Assembly (NCBI GenBank): GCA_002104905.1
Contig: MCFE01000150.1
Span: forward strand, 89,306 to 153,305
DNA from: Basidiobolus meristosporus CBS 931.73
Taxonomy: Eukaryota > Basidiobolomycota > Basidiobolomycetes > Basidiobolales > Basidiobolaceae
DNA length: 64,000 nucleotides
Direction: 5' to 3'
In this document: positions 1-11,939 of the stretch, one piece after another
How the letters are laid out: every line of letters begins with the position of its first letter
How positions within the stretch are numbered: position 1 is the stretch's first letter
Made by a program: the position numbers and the translations under genes
Notes under the pieces: model-generated
The model's input: only the letters and a program-made list of their open reading frames with translations
Database searches by the model: none
Told to the model about the DNA's origin: nothing

Positions 1-1003
1 CTTCCTTATTTCTCTACTACACTTATTATAGTTCTATCCCATTTGTCTTACCTAATCAATACTATCCCATAAGCTGGTTGACTATCATACCTGCTTACCT
101 TATTGCATAAGTTATCCCTCACTTTATGTGAGATTACTAGCGGTAAGTGTGTTTATATTAGGCAAGTACCTGTGACACATGATTAACCCATGTTGCCATC
201 CCTACCATTTCCATACCATATATGGTATCCCTATGTTACACAAGTTTTAAAGTACTGATTCCTGATCAGTTGGATGTGCTGTTCCTCTTAGAACCTTCTG
301 GCATCTATTTAAGATACTTGTAGCTCATTATGAGGTGATGAAGATTTCTACTGATCTTTGGAGCCTTCTGGAACACCATGATTAATAATCACTTAGCCAG
401 TGAGAAAAGTATATGAGGGAGGCAATCCCTCAGCAATAAATCATCATCTGTTTTATCAATATACTGACTTGTTGATTAGTATGATCACTGCTACCTGCAG
501 CTACCTGAACTTCCTGCCCCCAACCACAGGACACTCCCAGGAAACTGCACTGACAGCCAACTGACCTTGGAGGCACTACTTGTGAGGAATACTCAGGGTA
601 GGTATCTTTTATTATATCTTATTCTTTCCCAAGTTTGTTCCTGCACAGGCAAAGATATTTTTCTGTCTTTGTAACTATTGACCACAGCTGCATTCTTATC
701 AAGTCCCTGCTAGTGGAGTTTACAGTTGTTTTGACTTTGGAAGCCTTAGTACATTGTAATCTCAAAGGATGCTGAGCCCAACACATACTTTTGTTAAGAC
801 ACCAACTAAGTTGGGGATTGTAGCTTAATAGTTTTCCCTTGACAAACTTGTGGCTTTATTCCCCATCACATTAGATTAGGGATGGAATTCAAGTACTCCT
901 AGCAAGCTTTTGCCAGATGTTATTGCACCCAGTGAACACCCCACACATAAAACACTTGAGAAGTGTTGGATGTATATCTCCCTTGGACCTATATACCACC
1001 ACA
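1..1003 (+). repeat. Gy2-family LTR, 5' end beyond the window
   Basis: This stretch matches the two 1071-bp LTRs of the Gy2 element at 11940-13010 and 18044-19114 from about LTR position 55 to the terminal CCACCACA. It keeps the TATA/AATAAA region and the block around GTAGGTATC. It differs from the Gy2 pair at many sites, so it is an older copy. The sequence after 1003 is inverted copia coding DNA rather than a gypsy primer-binding site. It is therefore a solo LTR, or the 3' LTR of an element outside the window, inserted into that copia fragment. Confidence 0.85.
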
Positions 1004-2268
1004 ATGCATTGGTGTTTCTTCATTTAAGTTACCAATATTGGCTTCCAGATATGAAGGACTATAAGTCAGCTTGTAAAGATTCTAATCTCTGATACCCAGA
1101 GCAATATGGCACCATTTTAATCTGTGATCCTGCATTCAGAATTGTCAAAGTGGAAACTGAGTCCTTATGTGGTGGCCTTGCTTCCAGATAGTAGGTTCTT
1201 GGCTATTTCTGGTACAAAGAGTACTTCTTTAAAGGTCAGTGTATGGTTTCCTTCACTCTTGCTAAGGTTTACTTGGATAGTTCCTTCTGCCACTGCATCA
1301 AGTGTTCTCTTGTCACCCATGAAAACCTTCTTAATTGGAATTTCCTGATATTGAGTATAAAGTTCTTTTTGCATACAAAGTGTTGAGATGCTCCAGAGTC
1401 AATGTACCCCATCTGAGAATCCTTGTTTGTAGTTATATTTAGGTCAGATGTGAATGGTCTATCTTCAGTTGTTGCAGCCTCTCCATATTCAAGCTTTTTC
1501 TGCTGAATATATCTCTTTTTGAGGGACTGGTTGGACGTGTGTCCTTCCTTTTTCAGTATATATAAAATAGGTTGCTATTACATTTGAAAGGTCTTTGGTA
1601 TCTTCTTTGTTGGTTATCATTGCTTTTTAAAGTACTTTCTTCTTCCTTCTTGTTGGTGCTTGATTTTCTTAAATCTTCATCAGGAGCCTTCCATATACAT
1701 AATTTAAGGTCATATCTTCAGTTCTGGACTATTGGGTTGCTACAAGGCCCTGAAATATGACTATCACATTATTCTGGATGGTAAATATCTCATCCTCATC
1801 AGTAGTTGATCCACCAACAGAATCCATCTCATCTGCCAGCAGGGTAGTTATACTAATATGATTTTTCATTTCTTCTCCTGGCGGCATCTTTGTAGCAAAG
1901 AATTTTCATCTTATACATTTTCTTAGCAGCTGAGCATGCCTGGTGGGTGACTTCTAGTGCCTTCCAGGCATTTTTTGCGGTTTTTGCTCTTGACCACTGA
2001 ATTAGCAATTTGCCTTTAACATTAAGGCAAATGCAGTTAGAGGCACTTTGTGCATTCCTCTGGTACTTCAAGGCTTCCTCTCCCACATTTTTAGCAGGGC
2101 ATTCTTCTCCCCTGATAATATCCCAAAGGCCTCTTTCTTGTAGCAGCATCTTCATATTCACCTTCCACACTTGGTGCTTCAATCCATCTAGCTTTTCAGT
2201 AGAAGGGAAAATTCCCGTACAAGCAGTAGTAGACATTGCAGGGAGTGACAGCTTAGGGCATATAATCT
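1004..2268 (-). pseudogene. Inverted Ty1/copia gag-protease fragment (copia C)
   Basis: Read on the minus strand this is a broken copy of the copia element seen intact-in-outline at 2875-6855 and 20290-24272. The gag N-terminus (STTACTG...STEKLDG, then QVWKV.MKMLLQERGLWDI) lies at about 1853-2235. A protease-proximal block (FTQYQEIPIKKVFMGD-like) lies at 1165-1374, and the start of the pre-integrase region continues to about 1004. Several frameshifts and stops separate the pieces. RT and RNase H are missing because the fragment ends at the Gy2-family LTR. It is a decayed relic. Confidence 0.8.
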
Positions 2269-2523
2269 GCTGTAAGAGTGTTGGAGGTATTGGAAGTGAT
2301 TGGGAGGATAAGTAGATTATGTGGTTTTCACTTAATGATTTATTGAATGTAAAAGTAGTATTTATACTTTTACCTGGTCTTGGCATAGCAAACACGTAGA
2401 ATAGATTAAGGAAGGTCCTAAGAACATGTGTCCAAAGTTGAGTCTGTTTGGACAACTTTGCAAATTTTCATGTTCTGGGTACCAGGTATTTTGGTGCAAA
2501 TATTCCAAGTAAATCCCAACAAG
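2269..2523 (-). repeat. Truncated 5' LTR of inverted copia C
   Basis: This is the reverse complement of the copia LTR, running from the inner end (TTACAGC) outward to the block reading CTTGTTGGGATTT in sense. About the first 95 bp of the LTR are missing where the forward copia array begins at 2528. The sequence next to its inner end (AGATTATATGCCC in sense) is a decayed version of the TGGTTATGAGCCC primer-binding site found in the forward copies. Confidence 0.8.
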
Positions 2524-2527
2524 AAAT

Positions 2528-2874
2528 TGTTCTAAAAATTTGTATTTCCACATGTATATTCACCTAACTTAGTCACTAAGATCATCACCTTCAAATCCTA
2601 GAGAATACTGACTAAAGCTCCTTGTTGGGATTTACTTAGAATATTTTCACCAAAACACCAGGTACCCAGAACATGAAATTTTTCAAGTTGTCCAAACAGC
2701 CCCAAACCTTGCACACATGTTCTTAGGAACTTCCTTAATCTATTCTACATGTTTGTTATGCCAAGACCAGGTAAAAGTATAAATATTATGTTTACATCCA
2801 ATAAATCATTAAGTGAAACCACATAATCTACTTGTTCCCCAAATCACTTCCAATATCTCCAAAACTCTTACAGC
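2528..2874 (+). repeat. Copia array LTR 1 (left)
   Basis: This 347-bp LTR starts TGTTCTAA and ends TTACAGC directly before a TGG-initiated primer-binding site. It contains a TATA-like AAGTATAAATA and an AATAAA. By eye it differs from LTR 3 (24273-24620) at about 9 of the first 120 positions, so the array is older than the nested gypsy elements. The five bases before it (GAAAT) do not match the bases after LTR 3 (CTATT), so no target duplication brackets the array. Confidence 0.85.
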
Positions 2875-2888
2875 TGGTTATGAGCCCC
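2875..2888 (+). other. Copia primer-binding site
   Basis: TGGTTATGAGCCCC follows the LTR directly and begins with the TGG complementary to a tRNA 3' CCA end. The identical site follows the middle LTR at 20290. I have not assigned the primer tRNA. Confidence 0.6.
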
Positions 2889-5800
2889 AAGCTGTCACTC
2901 TCTGCAATGTCTACTACTGCTATTACTGGATTTTTCCCTCTGCTGAAAAGTTGGATGGATCTAACAACCAAGTGTGGAAGGTGAAGATAAAGATGCTGCT
3001 ACAAGAAAGAGGCCTTTGGGATATTTTCATGGGAGAAGAATGCCCTCCTAAAAATGTAGGAGAGGATGCCTTGAAGTACCAGATGAAAGAACAAAGTGCC
3101 TTTAACTGCATTTGCCTTAATGTTAAGGACATATTGCTAATTCAATGCTCAAGAGCAAAAATGACAAAGAATGCCTGGAAGGCATTAGAAGACACCTTCC
3201 CATCATGTTCAGCTGCCAAGAAAATGTATCTGAGACAAAAATTCCTTACTACAAAGATGCTACCAGGAGAAGAAATGAAAAATCTAATTAACAGAATTAC
3301 CCTGCTGGTAGATGAGATGGAATCTGTGGGTGTACCAACTACTGATGAGGATGTGATAGTTACCATCCTGAATAGCCTGACAGACAAGTTTCAGGGCCTT
3401 GTATCAGCCCCAGAGTCCAGAACTGAAGATTTAACATTTAATTACATATATGGAAGGCTCCTGGATGAAGAATAAAGAGAATCAAGCGCCAATAAGAAGG
3501 AAGACAAAAATGCTTTAATAAGCAATGAAACCAGCAAAGGAGGTACCCAAGACCCTACAAAGGCAACAGCAACCTATTTTGTAACTACTGTAAAAGGAAA
3601 GGACACACATCAGACCAGTGTCTCAAAAAGAAAGATAATCAGCAAAAGAAGCCTAAATATGGAAAGGCTACAACAACTGAAGATAGACTATTCATATCTG
3701 CACTAAATATGACCACAAACAAGGATTCTCAGATGTGGTATATTGACTCTGGAGCATCTCAACACTTTACACACCAAAAAGAACTTTTTACCCAATATCA
3801 AGAAATTCCAATTAAGAAGGTTTTCATGGGTAACATTAGAACACCTGATGCAGTGGGAGAAAGAACTATCCAAGTAAACCTTAGAGGCAGTGAAGGAAGC
3901 CTTACACTGACTTTCAAAGAAGTACTCTATGTATCAGAAATAGCCAAGAACCTACTCTCTGTAAGCAAGGCCACAGCAGAAGGACTCAGTTTCAGATTTG
4001 ACAATTCTGGATGCAGGATCACTGAGCAAAATGGTGCCCATATTGCTTTGGGCATCAGAGATCAGAATCTATACCAGTTGACTTATATTCCATCATATCT
4101 GGAAGCCAATATAAGTGACTTAAATAAAGAAACACCAATGCTTTGGCATAGGATATTTGGACACATCAATTTTGATAATTTGAGTAAAATGATCAAAGAT
4201 CAGCTAATTTCTGGAGTGAAAATTGATCCCCCAGCTAATATGGAGCACTGTGAAGCCTGCATATATGGTAAACAAGCCAGACAACCATTCAAGAGCTCTG
4301 GGTTAATCAAAACTAAGGAAAAATTAGATCTAATTCACTCAGATCTGTGTGGACCTATGCCAAATTTATCCTTAGGCAGGATGAAGTATTTAATCACCTT
4401 TATTGATTATTATACAAGATACACATGAGTCTACTTCATGGAGAGAAGGCAATAAGCTCTGTCTAGGTTCAGGGAACTCAAAGCCATGGTGGAGAGAGAA
4501 ACTGGTGGAAAAATCAAGAAAACACACTCTGACAATGGTAGAGAATATTCCTCAAAACTCTTCATCCACTTCTGCAAAATTCATGGGATAAAGCAAGAGA
4601 CTCCTGTACCATACTCCCCACAGCAAAATGGAGTATCAAAACGTGCTAACAGAGCAATAATTCATATGGCAAGATCTATGATCCATGATAAAAAATTATT
4701 CTATGATTTTGGGCAGAATCAGTTGCCACTGCTGTATACCGTAAAAATAGGAGTTTTAAGAGAATACTTTGTGATTCTACTCCATATGAAACATTGCATG
4801 GATACAGACTAAGTGCAGAACATCTAAGAATATTTGGGTGTACAGCATATACCAAAAAACTGGCTGGAAATCTGTCAAAATTTGAGCCAAAAAGTGTAAA
4901 TGCATATTTTTGGGCTACTGCAATGAGAGTAAGGCATACAGACTCTACAATACCAAAGCAAAGAAGCTGATCAAGTCCAGGGATGTGTTGTTTGATGAAA
5001 ATTCCAAATATTCACAAAAAATGACATCAGATGATGACAAAAATTTAATCTCAAATCCACCAATTGTCAGGATAGAGTCAGAACAAAACAATGCTAATTT
5101 TTTCACTCCAGAGGACTCTGCAACTGTTGTTCAGCCAGAATCAGTGCCCAGGAATATCCCAGAAGTGCTCATTCCAGTATCAAATACCCAGAGATCCAAT
5201 TGGAGAAGAAATAGCCCAAATTATTATATCAATGAGGGTTCAAACTTAGCCTATGCCTATTCAGTCCATGTTGATGAACCCCAGACTGTAAAAGAGGCCC
5301 TAAATAGCCCTCAGACAAAGTCTTGGAGATCTGCAATGACTGAGGAATATCAGGCCCTGATGGAAAATTAAACTTGGGACTTAGTCAAATTACCAATCAA
5401 CCAAAAATCAATTGGATGCTGATGGGTCTTCAAGACCAAATACATGGCTGATGGTAAAGTTTAAAGATACAAAGCAAGGCTTGTAGCCAAAGGATAGTCT
5501 CAAACAAAAGGACTTGACTATACTGAGACCTTTGCACCGGTAGCCAAGTTTAATTCCATCAGATTAATATTGGCTATTGCAGCCAAATATAAGTTTTTTA
5601 TTCATTAAATGGATGTAAAATCTGTATTCTGGAATGAAGAACTTAATGAGGCCATATATATGGACCAGCCTTATGGGCTTTTTGACCAAGATAACCCCCA
5701 TTTGGTCTGCAAGCTTAAAAAGTCACTCTATGGTCTCAAACAATCACCAAGAGCCTGGAATTGCAAGATAGATTCTTATTTGGAATCTTTGAGTTTCAAA

Positions 5801-6855
5801 AGAAGTTATGCTGACTATAGTATATACTATAAGCCGGATAGAGCAAATCCAGTTCTACTAGCTCTATATGTGGATGATCTTATTATAGCCACCAATAACC
5901 TAGAAACATTTGAAGAGACTAAGTCCAGCCTATCTAAGGAGTTCAAGATGTCCAATCTAGGAGAACTTAGTTACTACTTAGGGGTTAAATTCTCCATAGA
6001 CAAAAGTACCCAGACTATCACCCTAAGTCAATCCAAGTATATTCAAAATATACTAAAGAAATATAAAATGGACAACTGTAAACCAGCAGCTACCTCAATG
6101 GAGACAAACCTTAACTTAGTCAAAACTCAACCAAATCAAGCAAGCTTGGAGCCATCTGAAAGCCCTGACTTTCATTATCAATTCATGGTCAGCAGTCTGA
6201 TGTATATCATGCTTGGAACACGTCCAGATATCTCATATTCAGTGGGAGTTGTCAGTCAACATAATCAGAGCTATGGATCTGATCATGTTGCAGCAGTTAA
6301 GTGGATTTTTAGATACCTAAAAGGAACTGCTGATATCTGCTTAAGATGTACCTATAAGGATGCAGAACAGGATCTTGTGGGATACTCTGATGCTGATTAG
6401 GGACAAAATTTGGAAGACAGACAATCCACCACAGGATACACCTTTCTTTACTGTAAAGGCGCAATTTCATGGAATTCAAGAAAGCAAACAACTGTAGCAC
6501 TTTCTACCACAGAGGCAGAGTAAATGGCAGCCTGTGAAGCTACAAAAGAAGCAATGTTGCTAAGAAAGCTTTTCACAGATTTAGGCCTATGTCAAAAAAT
6601 GGCTATTACTTTATTTCAAGATAATCAAGGATGTATACAATTAGGTAGAAATCCAACTTTTTATGCAAGAACCAAGCACATAGATATCAGATATCATTTC
6701 ATATGTGAAGCTATAGAAAAAACTTATTTAGCTTAGTTTACTGTCCTACAGATGAAATGATTGCAGACATTTACCAAGCCATTAGCTAGAGACAAGTTTG
6801 AATATTGTAGGTCAAAATTAGGACTAGTCAGTGTTTACATTTGGCTGAGTGAGAG
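2889..6855 (+). pseudogene. Ty1/copia gag-pol, defective (copia A)
   Basis: Internal region of a copia element. Gag begins at ATG 2907 but loses frame within about 30 nt through a one-base loss relative to copia B, and a TAA stops it at 3473-3475. A CX2CX4HX4C zinc knuckle lies near 3580-3630 in the protease frame. The protease (DSGAS) starts about 3709. The HHCC zinc region (LWHRIFGH...CEACIYGKQ) lies near 4140-4290, followed by the integrase core. RT carries YVDDLIIA near 5865, and RNase H ends with TKHIDIRYHF near 6670. In-frame stops include TGA in RYT*VYF, TAA after MEN, TAG in KG*SQ and TAG in DAD*GQ. Most of these also occur in copia B. It cannot encode an intact polyprotein. Confidence 0.9.
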
Positions 6856-6975
6856 TGCTGTAAAAATCCAAAATTCCACTTAAATCTTCACCTAACTTAG
6901 TCACTTAGATCATCACCTTCAAATCCTAGAGAATAATGACCAAAACTCCTTGTTGGGATTTACTTAGAATATTTT
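6856..6975 (+). repeat. Copia array LTR 2 (shared middle), left part
   Basis: These are the first 120 bp of the middle copia LTR, starting TGCTGTAA. It is interrupted at 6975 by gypsy element Gy1 and resumes after Gy1 at 20062. The last five bases (ATTTT, 6971-6975) are the Gy1 target duplication. This one LTR is both the 3' LTR of copia A and the 5' LTR of copia B. Confidence 0.9.
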
Positions 6976-7496
6976 TGTCATGATCACATGACAACTATGA
7001 ACACCCATGCCAAGTTTCAGCTTCCTAGCTCAATTTCTAAGAGATTCCTTCTGGAACCTTCTACCACCTTCCAGAAAGTTCCTGACCATTGCAAACCATT
7101 GTTACACAATGGAACATTCCATGGAAGCTTTCCATTGTATTTTTCATAGTCCAGTACCATATATGGAAATACCAGGTCACATGACTTAGTCACATGATCT
7201 GGTGACCCAATCCATTTCCCCCTCCTGTCTCAGTGCCGTGTCATCTATGTCATTATCCCCAGCACCATTGCTGTGCCTCACCCCACAACCCCATTAGTAT
7301 TAGCTAATATCTCTTGGCATCAGTATAGCCAAAAAGTATATATAGTCCTATCCCCCCTTAAGTATTCCTCAGTCTGATAAACACAGGTCTTGAATTAACA
7401 GCCTTGCCTTGAATCCTGTCTTGCCTTGATGGTCCACACCAAAGTCCTTTCCTGCTGTGCCTAGCTCTTCCTCCTGCCTTGTGTCTATTCATAACA
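6976..7496 (+). repeat. Gy1 5' LTR
   Basis: A 521-bp LTR starting TGTCATGATCACATG and ending TTCATAACA. It matches 19536-20056 with about six differences by eye (roughly 1%). A TATA-like AAAGTATATATAG lies near 7334, which would place transcription start about 30 bp downstream. The flanking duplication is ATTTT at 6971-6975 and 20057-20061. Confidence 0.93.
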
Positions 7497-7567
7497 GTTT
7501 TATCAGACTCTCCTGACTTACCTGTGGATCCCTGCCTTCTGCCCAAAGTTTGAAGAAAACTTGTAAA

Positions 7568-7878
7568 AGGAATACTCACCGTAAGTATCACCCATCATCT
7601 TTCTCTAGTCTTGTCCTATAAAGGCAAAGATACTTTATCTTTGTAAAACTATTGGTCAAAGCTGCATTCACTTTATTACCCTGCTGGTGGAGTTTACAGT
7701 TGTTACAGTATTGGAAGCTTTAGTACAATACTCTATCAAAGGATGTTGAAACCAGTACCTTCTGAAGCAATGCTAACTTATTTAAGTTGGGGATTGTGGC
7801 TCCATAGTTGTATTCTTGACATACTAGTGGCTTTACAAACCCACAATCTAGTTTAGTATATTCCAGTATTCCTTGCAA
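7568..7878 (+). other. Gy1 leader module shared with the Gy2 LTR
   Basis: About 310 bp of non-coding leader between LTR and gag. It aligns by eye with the U5 half of the Gy2 LTR (about 12593-12918) and with the LTR at 1-1003. Shared blocks include GGAATACTCA, GGCAAAGATA, GCTGCATTC, TGGTGGAGTTTACAGTTGTT and AAGTTGGGGATTGT. The homologous block starts just before a splice-donor-like GTAAGTATC and ends at GCAAG, so it may be an intron. No clear TGG primer-binding site follows the Gy1 LTR. Confidence 0.7.
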
Positions 7879-7902
7879 GTTCATCCGCCTTCCTCAGCTA
7901 CC

Positions 7903-8835
7903 ATGTCCAACCTAGCGCTGAACTTTGCCCAGCTCATGGCTGCCTTTACCCAACTGCAGCAAGACCATGCAGACCTCAGAAGCACTCTTGCTCAGTTCCA
8001 GAACCAAAGTGTCCAACAAACTAGCCATGTCCCAGTCTACCAAGAACCCAAGTATACTCCTGCTACCAAGTTCAATGGCTCTCAGAATGAATTCTGTGGC
8101 TTCATCAACATGGTGAAGAACAATCTTGCACTCCAGCCCAACCAGTACCCCACTGACCAGGCCAAAGTTGGTTTCATCTCCAACCTGCTTACTGGTACAG
8201 CTCTCAAGTGGTTCTCCCCATTAGTGGAGACCAACTCTCCCCTCCTCAGAGACTACCAAGCTTTTCTCACTGAAATGGAGCTAACATTTGGTAACCTTGA
8301 CCAAGCCAGAACTGCTGCCAACAAGATCAAGACCCTCAAACAAGGGAACAAACCAGCATCAGTCTATGCCTCTGAATTCTGACAACTCTCCAGTGACCTC
8401 AGCTCCTGGGGTCAAGCAGCCTTGATAAGCCAATTCCAAGATGGCCTTAATGATGAAGTTTGTGATCTGCTACTCACACTCCCAGATCCAGATACATTGG
8501 TTGAAGCTATGCACCAAGCAATCCGGTGTGATAACAGACTATTCCAGAAGAAGCAAAAGAACCGTCAAAGACACATTCCTGTTGCAGTCCCAGCCCCTCC
8601 TGCTCCCCAAGTCACTCCAGAAGATCCTATGCAGATTGATAGTGCCAAATACAAGAAACTATCAAAGAGTGAAAAGTCCAGACGTCAACAAGCCAGCCTC
8701 TGTCTATACTGTGGCCAACCAGGTCACTTTGCCAAGTCCTGCCCCAACAAGAAGTCCAGCTTCAAGCTGATGCAGTCCTCCAGCAACCAACCTGATTCAG
8801 ATCTGCTGGGAAACTCCAATGTCCAGTTGCACTGA
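7903..8835 (+). pseudogene. Gy1 gag, one internal stop
   Basis: Gag starts at ATG 7903 (MSNLALNFAQ). The capsid-like helical region has QNEFCGFINM and a WFSPL block typical of chromovirus gag. An in-frame TGA at about 8380-8382 (YASEF*QLSS, most simply CGA to TGA) interrupts it. The frame reopens to a CX2CX4HX4C zinc knuckle (CLYCGQPGHFAKSCP) near 8700-8745 and ends at 8835. Pol begins in the -1 frame and overlaps the last codons, the usual arrangement for fungal chromoviruses that frameshift to make Gag-Pol. Confidence 0.88.
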
Positions 8836-11800
8836 CAGGCTTGCAACTGGACCCACCCATGAAAATCCAGCATATCCAAGAATCTTCCTTTGCCACAAAA
8901 TCTATCCAGTCCTTGAGAGTGCCTGTCAAAATCCAGATCCCTGACTCCAGTCCTGTCCCAGCCCTAGCCCTGATTGATTCTGGTGCTTCATCCTGTTTCA
9001 TTGACCAAGCCTTTGTCCAGAAGCACTCTATTCCTGTTACCTTGAAATCCTGTCCAGTCCAAGTAGAAGTTATTGATGGAAGATCACTCTCCTCTGGTGC
9101 CGTTACCCATGAAACATGCTTACTCCAGCTGTCCAGTACTGCCCACCAAGAAAGAATCGCCTTCAACATCATCAACTCACCACACTATCCTATTGTGCTT
9201 GGAAGCTCATGGTTGAGCTACCACAATCCAAGTATTGATTGGAAATCCAAGATCCTGTCATTCACCAGATCCCACCAAGTCAACTCCATGAAATCTCCAG
9301 ACCCTGATAACCATGAAAAGTAGGTTGCCAATAGTTGAACAGCCCAAGATACCTTGCCAGCTGAAGGAGCCCCCTCAGCAACTATACCAGCCAAGTATCA
9401 AGAGTTTGCCCATGTCTTTGACAAGAAGAAAGCAGAACTCCTCCCTGACCATTGGCCTTATGACTGCCCTATTGACCTTGAAGATGGAAAAGTCCCTCTA
9501 TTTGGCCCAATATATAACCTTGCCCAGCCGGAGTTGCAAGAACTCTATGGTTATATTCAAGAGAACCTCCAGAAGGGTTTTATTCAGCACTCCAAATCAC
9601 CTGCTGGAGCCCCAATCCTCTTTGTCAAGAAGAAGGATGGCACCCTCAGAATGTGTGTGAACTACTGTGCTTTGAATATGATTACAGTCAAGAACCGCTA
9701 CCCCCTGCCCCTGATCAACACACTGTTGGATCAGCTATCTGCTGCCCAAGTCTTCACCAAGATAGACTTGAGAGGAGCTTACAATCTTGTCAGAATCAAG
9801 CCTGGTGATGAATGGAAAACTGCCTTTTGCACAAGATATGGTCACTTTGAGTACAAAGTAATGCCATTTGGCCTCACCAATGCCCCTGCTGTGTTTCAAC
9901 ACCTCATGAATGACATATTCCATGAATACCTTGACCAGTTTGTGGTAATCTACCTTGATGATATTCTCATAGACTCCAAGAGCCAAGATGAACATGATGA
10001 ACATGTCAAGAAAGTATTGAGAAAACAAGACTCTGCCGGTCTCTATGCCAAGCTAGAGAAGTGTGAATTTGACCAGAGAGAAGTGGAATTTCTTGGTTAC
10101 CTCATCAGCCCTGAGGGAACAAGAATTGACCCAAAGAAAGTTGACTCAGTCCAATCCTGGAAAACTCCAAGCTCAGTCAAGGAAGTACAATCCTTCCTGG
10201 GATTTGCCAACTTCTATTGCAGGTTCATAGCCAACTACTCCAAGATAGTCACCCCTCTGACAAAGCTTACCCAGAAGAATACACCTTTTGCCTGGAATGA
10301 GGAGCAATCCACCTCATTCAACCAACTCAAGAAATCTTTCCTGAAGGCCCCCCTGCTTGCCCACCCTGACCTTGAGAAGCAATTCATAGTGGAGACTGAT
10401 GCTTCTGATTTTGCCCTTGGTGCCATACTCTCCCAGTATGATGAGGACAATGTGTTGCACCCCATTGCATTCTACTCTCGGAAGTTTTCCCCTGCAGAGA
10501 TCAACTATGATATCTATGATAAGGAGTTGCGTGCCATCATTGTAGCCTATGAGCAATAGAGACACTACCTGGATGGTGCAAAACACAAAATCCTAGTCTT
10601 CTGTGACCATAAGAACCTTGAGTACTTTGCAACTTCCAAAGTACTAAACCGGAGACAAGCTAGATGGTCACTCTTCCTGTCCAGCTTTGACTTTACTATC
10701 ATCTATAGACCTGGTGCAAAGCAAGGAAAGCCTGATGCCCTGTCCAGAAAAAAGGAATATGCCCTGGAAGAGGGAGATGATGCCTGTAGGCAAATGGAAC
10801 ACCCATTGCTGAGCAAGAAACATTTTGAGATTCTTGCCACCCAGTCCTCAAGTCTTGTCATCCCTTCATTCCTAGTAGGGATATCAGAATCCCAAGCCTC
10901 TGATATGACTTCCAGCACCGTCAAGAAATATCTGGAATCCCCAGTTGGGCCCCCTCCCAAGTTCCCAAACATTCAGAACCTGCATTTGGTTAACAACCTC
11001 ATCTACCACAAGCAGCAGCTTTATGTCCCAGACCTTGCCACCCAGCTAGACATCATTAAGTCTTGGCATGATTCAATGGCAGCAGGCCACTTTGGTACTG
11101 CCAAAACCTTGAATGCTATCAAAAGAGATTTCTGGTGGCCTAGAATGATAACTCTTATCAAAGAGTACATTCTGACTTGTGATATTTGCAACCGTGCAAA
11201 ACCAGCCAGACACCAGCCCTATGGACTTCTTCAGCCCTTGCCCATCCCCAAACACCAATGGAGATCTATATCTATGGACTTCATTACTGACCTCCCTGAG
11301 TCATGTGGCTTCAATGCTATACTTGTAGTGGCTGACTAGGTGACCAAGATGGCTCACTTTATCCCTTACTGTAAGAACACTGATGCAAAAGAAACTGCTG
11401 CATTAGTCCTGAAGAATATTTTCCGCCTTCATGGTATCCCCAGTGATATTGTGTCAGATAGAGGCCCACAGTTTGTGTCCAAGTTTTGGAAACACTTCAT
11501 GCAATACCTTGGTGTTCAAGTCAAGCTCTCTACTGCCTTCCATCCACAGTCTGATGGCCAGACTGAAGGAATCAACCAGATTCTAGAGCAATACCTCCGG
11601 TGCTATATCAATTACCAGCAATACAATTGGGTTGATCTACTCCCTGTTGCTGAGTTTGCCTACAACAACTCAAGCCATAGTGCAACCGGTTTTACACCAT
11701 TCTATGCAAACTATGGATTCCACCCTCAGTTTGATATCCAGATTCCAACAAACCCAATGAGCCCACATGCAGCTGAACATGCCAAAGCAATCCAGGACAT

Positions 11801-11939
11801 CCAGAACACCCTCAAGGAAGAGCTATCCTTAGCTCAGGAAAGCTACAAGAAATTTGCCAATCTAAAACGGCATCCCAGCCCTGATCTTAATGAAGGAGAT
11901 TCTGTATGGTTGCTCAGAAGAAACATCAGCACCAACCGC
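8820..11939 (+). pseudogene. Gy1 pol: protease, RT, RNase H, integrase (first part)
   Basis: One frame carries a pepsin-like protease with LIDSGASS near 8975, RT with YLDDILI near 9955, RNase H starting ETDASDFALGA near 10395, an HHCC zinc domain (HDSMAAGHFG...CDICNRA) near 11065-11200 and an integrase core with SDRG near 11455 and the catalytic Glu 35 residues later. In-frame stops lie at 9321-9323 (TAG), at a second site shortly after, at 10557-10559 (TAG at an expected Trp) and at 11337-11339 (TAG). The frame runs into the Gy2 insertion at 11939 and resumes at 19119. Confidence 0.92.

Noticed and set aside
2269-2527. Forward copia array simply inserted into the inverted copia C LTR
   Set aside because: The missing part of that LTR is not found after 24620, and the flanking bases (GAAAT, CTATT) do not match, so a clean insertion is not supported.
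7497-7567. Primer-binding site for Gy1
   Set aside because: The first TGG after the LTR is about 30 bases in and has no clear tRNA complement. Self-priming as in Tf1 is possible, but I could not find the matching segments by eye.
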